Shown: piece after piece, positions 62,331 through 64,000 of the stretch
How the letters are laid out: each line of letters starts with the position of its first letter
Position numbering within the stretch: the stretch's first letter is position 1
Source: Thiodiazotropha sp040506275
Lineage (GTDB): Bacteria; Pseudomonadota; Gammaproteobacteria; Chromatiales; Chromatiaceae
Assembly (NCBI GenBank): GCA_040506275.1
Contig: JBEVXD010000014.1
Location: forward strand, 1 to 64,000
Reading direction: 5' to 3'
DNA: 64,000 bases
The notes under the pieces: generated by a model
Told to the model about the DNA's origin: nothing
The model's database searches: none
What the model saw: only the letters and a program-made list of their open reading frames with translations
Made by a program: the position numbers and the translations under genes

Positions 62331-63815
62331 CTACATCAGTCGCTTACGCTCGTTCGATGGTGGGATACTCATCGACTCGCGGTACTTTGCCACCGTTCGG
62401 CGGGCTACTTTTATACCCTGCTCCGACAATATGGCGGCGATTTTGTTATCACTGAGAGGCTTGCTTGTATTCTCTGCAGCGATCAATTTTTTTATCAGTG
62501 CACGAATAGCTGTGGAGGAGCACTCACCTCCTGCACTCGTATTCACATGGCTGGAGAAGAAGTATTTAAACTCCAGCGTACCCCTGGGTGTATGCATATA
62601 CTTCTGGGTTGTCACCCGGGAAATGGTTGACTCGTGCATTTCCAGAGCCTCTGCTATATCCCGCAAGACCAACGGCTTCATAGCCTCTTCGCCGTGCTCA
62701 AAAAAGCCCCGTTGATATTCAACGATCTTAGTCGCCACGCGCAGAATAGTCTCATTCCTGCTCATCAGACTTTTAATGAACCAGCGCGCCTCCTGCAGGT
62801 GGTTTTTCAAAAAGGTGTTGTCATCACTCTGATCTGCACGCTTGATCAGACTGGCATAGTCGTTGTTTACCCTAAGTTTAGGCGTAACCTCACCATTCAG
62901 CTCCACAACCCAGCGGTTGTTGCGCTTGCTTACGAATACATCAGGGGTCACATACTGGGGCTCGCTCCTGGCAATCGCTGTACCAGGGTGAGGATTTAGG
63001 GTTCTGATCAACTGCATGATGGCAATCAGGTCATCCTCATCCACCTTCATGCGTCGCACTATCTGATTCTGATCTTGCGCAGACAACAAGTTGAAATGGT
63101 CGCGGCAAAGCTTAATCGCCAGATCCAAGTAAGGTGTTGCCTCTGGCAGTTGACGAAGTTGAATTAAGAGGCAATCCTGTGCGCCCTGAGCACCGACACC
63201 TGGCGGGTCAAAAGCCTGAATACGGTGCAGTACCGCTTCTACATCCTCCAGGGTCGCCTCCTCATCATTGAGGGAAACAAGGATCTCCTGGAGATCACCT
63301 TTGAAATAGCCATCCTCATCAATACTGTCGATGAGATTGGTGGCAATAAGAATATCCTGCTCTGTGAAAGGGGTCAGGGTCATCTGCCAGACCAGGTGGT
63401 CATGTAAAGTGATCGCGCCGCTGCGCTGCACCAGATAGTCTTGGTCGGGTGATTCACCACCACTGCTCGAGGGAGGAAGATAACTGTCGTATACGTCAGT
63501 CCACTCACTATCAACAGGAAGATCTTCTGTTATCTGGCTACTGTCGGTCTGGATTTCCCGCTCGTTGTTGATATCGTTTGAGCTCAGCGCCTCTTTGCCC
63601 TCCTGAGCTTGATCAGGGCCGCTCTGGCTACTCTCTTCTTTTTGAGTCTGCTGGCCAAACTCCTCTTCTCCCTCCAGCATCGGATTTGTTTCAAGAACCT
63701 CCTGCACCTCCTGACTTAGGTCAAGCGCAGACAGTTGCAACAGGCGTATCGCCTGCTGCAATTGAGGTGTCATTGTTAAATGTTGTCCGAGTCGGAGCTG
63801 TAGAGCCTGCTTCAT
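62331..63815 (-). CDS. rpoN: RNA polymerase sigma-54 factor
   Basis: Sigma-54 of about 494 residues. Region I is Gln/Leu-rich (LRLGQHLTMTPQLQQAIRLLQLSALDLSQEVQEVL), followed by an acidic linker (about 45-110), the core-binding region, and the helix-turn-helix EMHESTISRVTTQKYMHTPRGTLEFKYFFSSHVNT. The RpoN box is ARRTVAKYRESMSIP near the C-terminus. The length is normal. It is the most upstream gene visible of the operon; the usual lptB neighbour would lie beyond 64000. It links the operon to nitrogen control. Confidence 0.98.
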   Translation of the reverse strand: MKQALQLRLGQHLTMTPQLQQAIRLLQLSALDLSQEVQEVLETNPMLEGEEEFGQQTQKEESSQSGPDQAQEGKEALSSNDINNEREIQTDSSQITEDLPVDSEWTDVYDSYLPPSSSGGESPDQDYLVQRSGAITLHDHLVWQMTLTPFTEQDILIATNLIDSIDEDGYFKGDLQEILVSLNDEEATLEDVEAVLHRIQAFDPPGVGAQGAQDCLLIQLRQLPEATPYLDLAIKLCRDHFNLLSAQDQNQIVRRMKVDEDDLIAIMQLIRTLNPHPGTAIARSEPQYVTPDVFVSKRNNRWVVELNGEVTPKLRVNNDYASLIKRADQSDDNTFLKNHLQEARWFIKSLMSRNETILRVATKIVEYQRGFFEHGEEAMKPLVLRDIAEALEMHESTISRVTTQKYMHTPRGTLEFKYFFSSHVNTSAGGECSSTAIRALIKKLIAAENTSKPLSDNKIAAILSEQGIKVARRTVAKYRESMSIPPSNERKRLM

Positions 63816-64000
63816 AGCAGAGATATCTTTGAACCTGGTATGTTATTTGTATGTCTTAATTATCATTCTAGCTAATAAATGCCGTTCACGGAATAATTCT
63901 TGCACTTTGTGTCAATTGAACATAATTCAGTTTCATAATTTGACCTTCTTTTTGTAGTTGATGAGTTGCCCTCATCTCTTCTGTTAATCCACGCAACATA
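63816..64000. other. Region upstream of rpoN
   Basis: 185 bp to the window edge without an open frame of note. It probably contains the rpoN operon promoter or the tail of an upstream gene beyond the window. Confidence 0.4.

Overview
The window is a draft-assembly chromosomal segment (one 100-N gap at 56239-56338) of a gammaproteobacterium. The evidence is gene order: rpoN-hpf-ptsN-hprK-rapZ with EIIA/HPr/EI of a regulatory PTS, aroQ-accB-accC-prmA, dusB-fis, purH-purD, glnE and groES-groEL with a CIRCE operator. HPr kinase, many chemosensory and c-di-GMP proteins and a nine-heme cytochrome fit an environmental lineage such as the Chromatiales or related sulfur oxidisers. That placement is inference from gene content. 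No rRNA, tRNA or CRISPR array was recognised.

Layout. 1-2665: repeats and two GT4 glycosyltransferases. 2846-4221: a REP-associated tyrosine transposase (RAYT) inside a dense array of REP palindromes. 4236-6445: a dienoyl-CoA-reductase-like SDR, a TPR protein and a small unknown. 6448-16501: a signalling block with two periplasmic binding proteins, a membrane histidine kinase, two tandem TonB receptors, a REC-GGDEF-EAL protein and an Rcp1-like response regulator. 17024-21061: a zinc-ribbon protein, ilvE and glnE. 21672-29565: an accessory lipid/polyketide cluster of two convergent operons. One encodes ABC exporter, ACP, ketosynthase and chain-length-factor-like protein. The other encodes DarA-like flavoprotein, KAS III, a small unknown and a BtrH-type acyltransferase. 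30013-37257: CZB chemoreceptor, groEL/groES, PPK2, FxsA and a CsgG-like lipoprotein. 37263-37900: a 295-bp tandem repeat. 38078-53610: housekeeping genes (cutA, a dsbD with a duplicated N-terminal domain, aroQ-accBC-prmA, a DUF3426 protein, dusB-fis, purHD, a VanZ-like protein, glgP). 53989-55746: a multiheme cytochrome lipoprotein. 55747-56946: nested repeats and the gap. 56947-63815: the rpoN/nitrogen-PTS operon.

The most interesting accessory system is the 21.7-29.6 kb cluster. Its enzymes suggest extension of an acyl chain on a dedicated ACP, a KAS III condensation plus flavodoxin-like oxidation as in dialkylresorcinol synthesis, acyl transfer by the BtrH-type protein, and export by the ABC-2 transporter. 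The window is also unusually rich in small non-autonomous repeats. There are two REP classes, a modular inverted-repeat element with exchangeable ends and core (four copies), a palindromic element nested in another repeat, and a 46-bp near-perfect palindrome upstream of the cytochrome.
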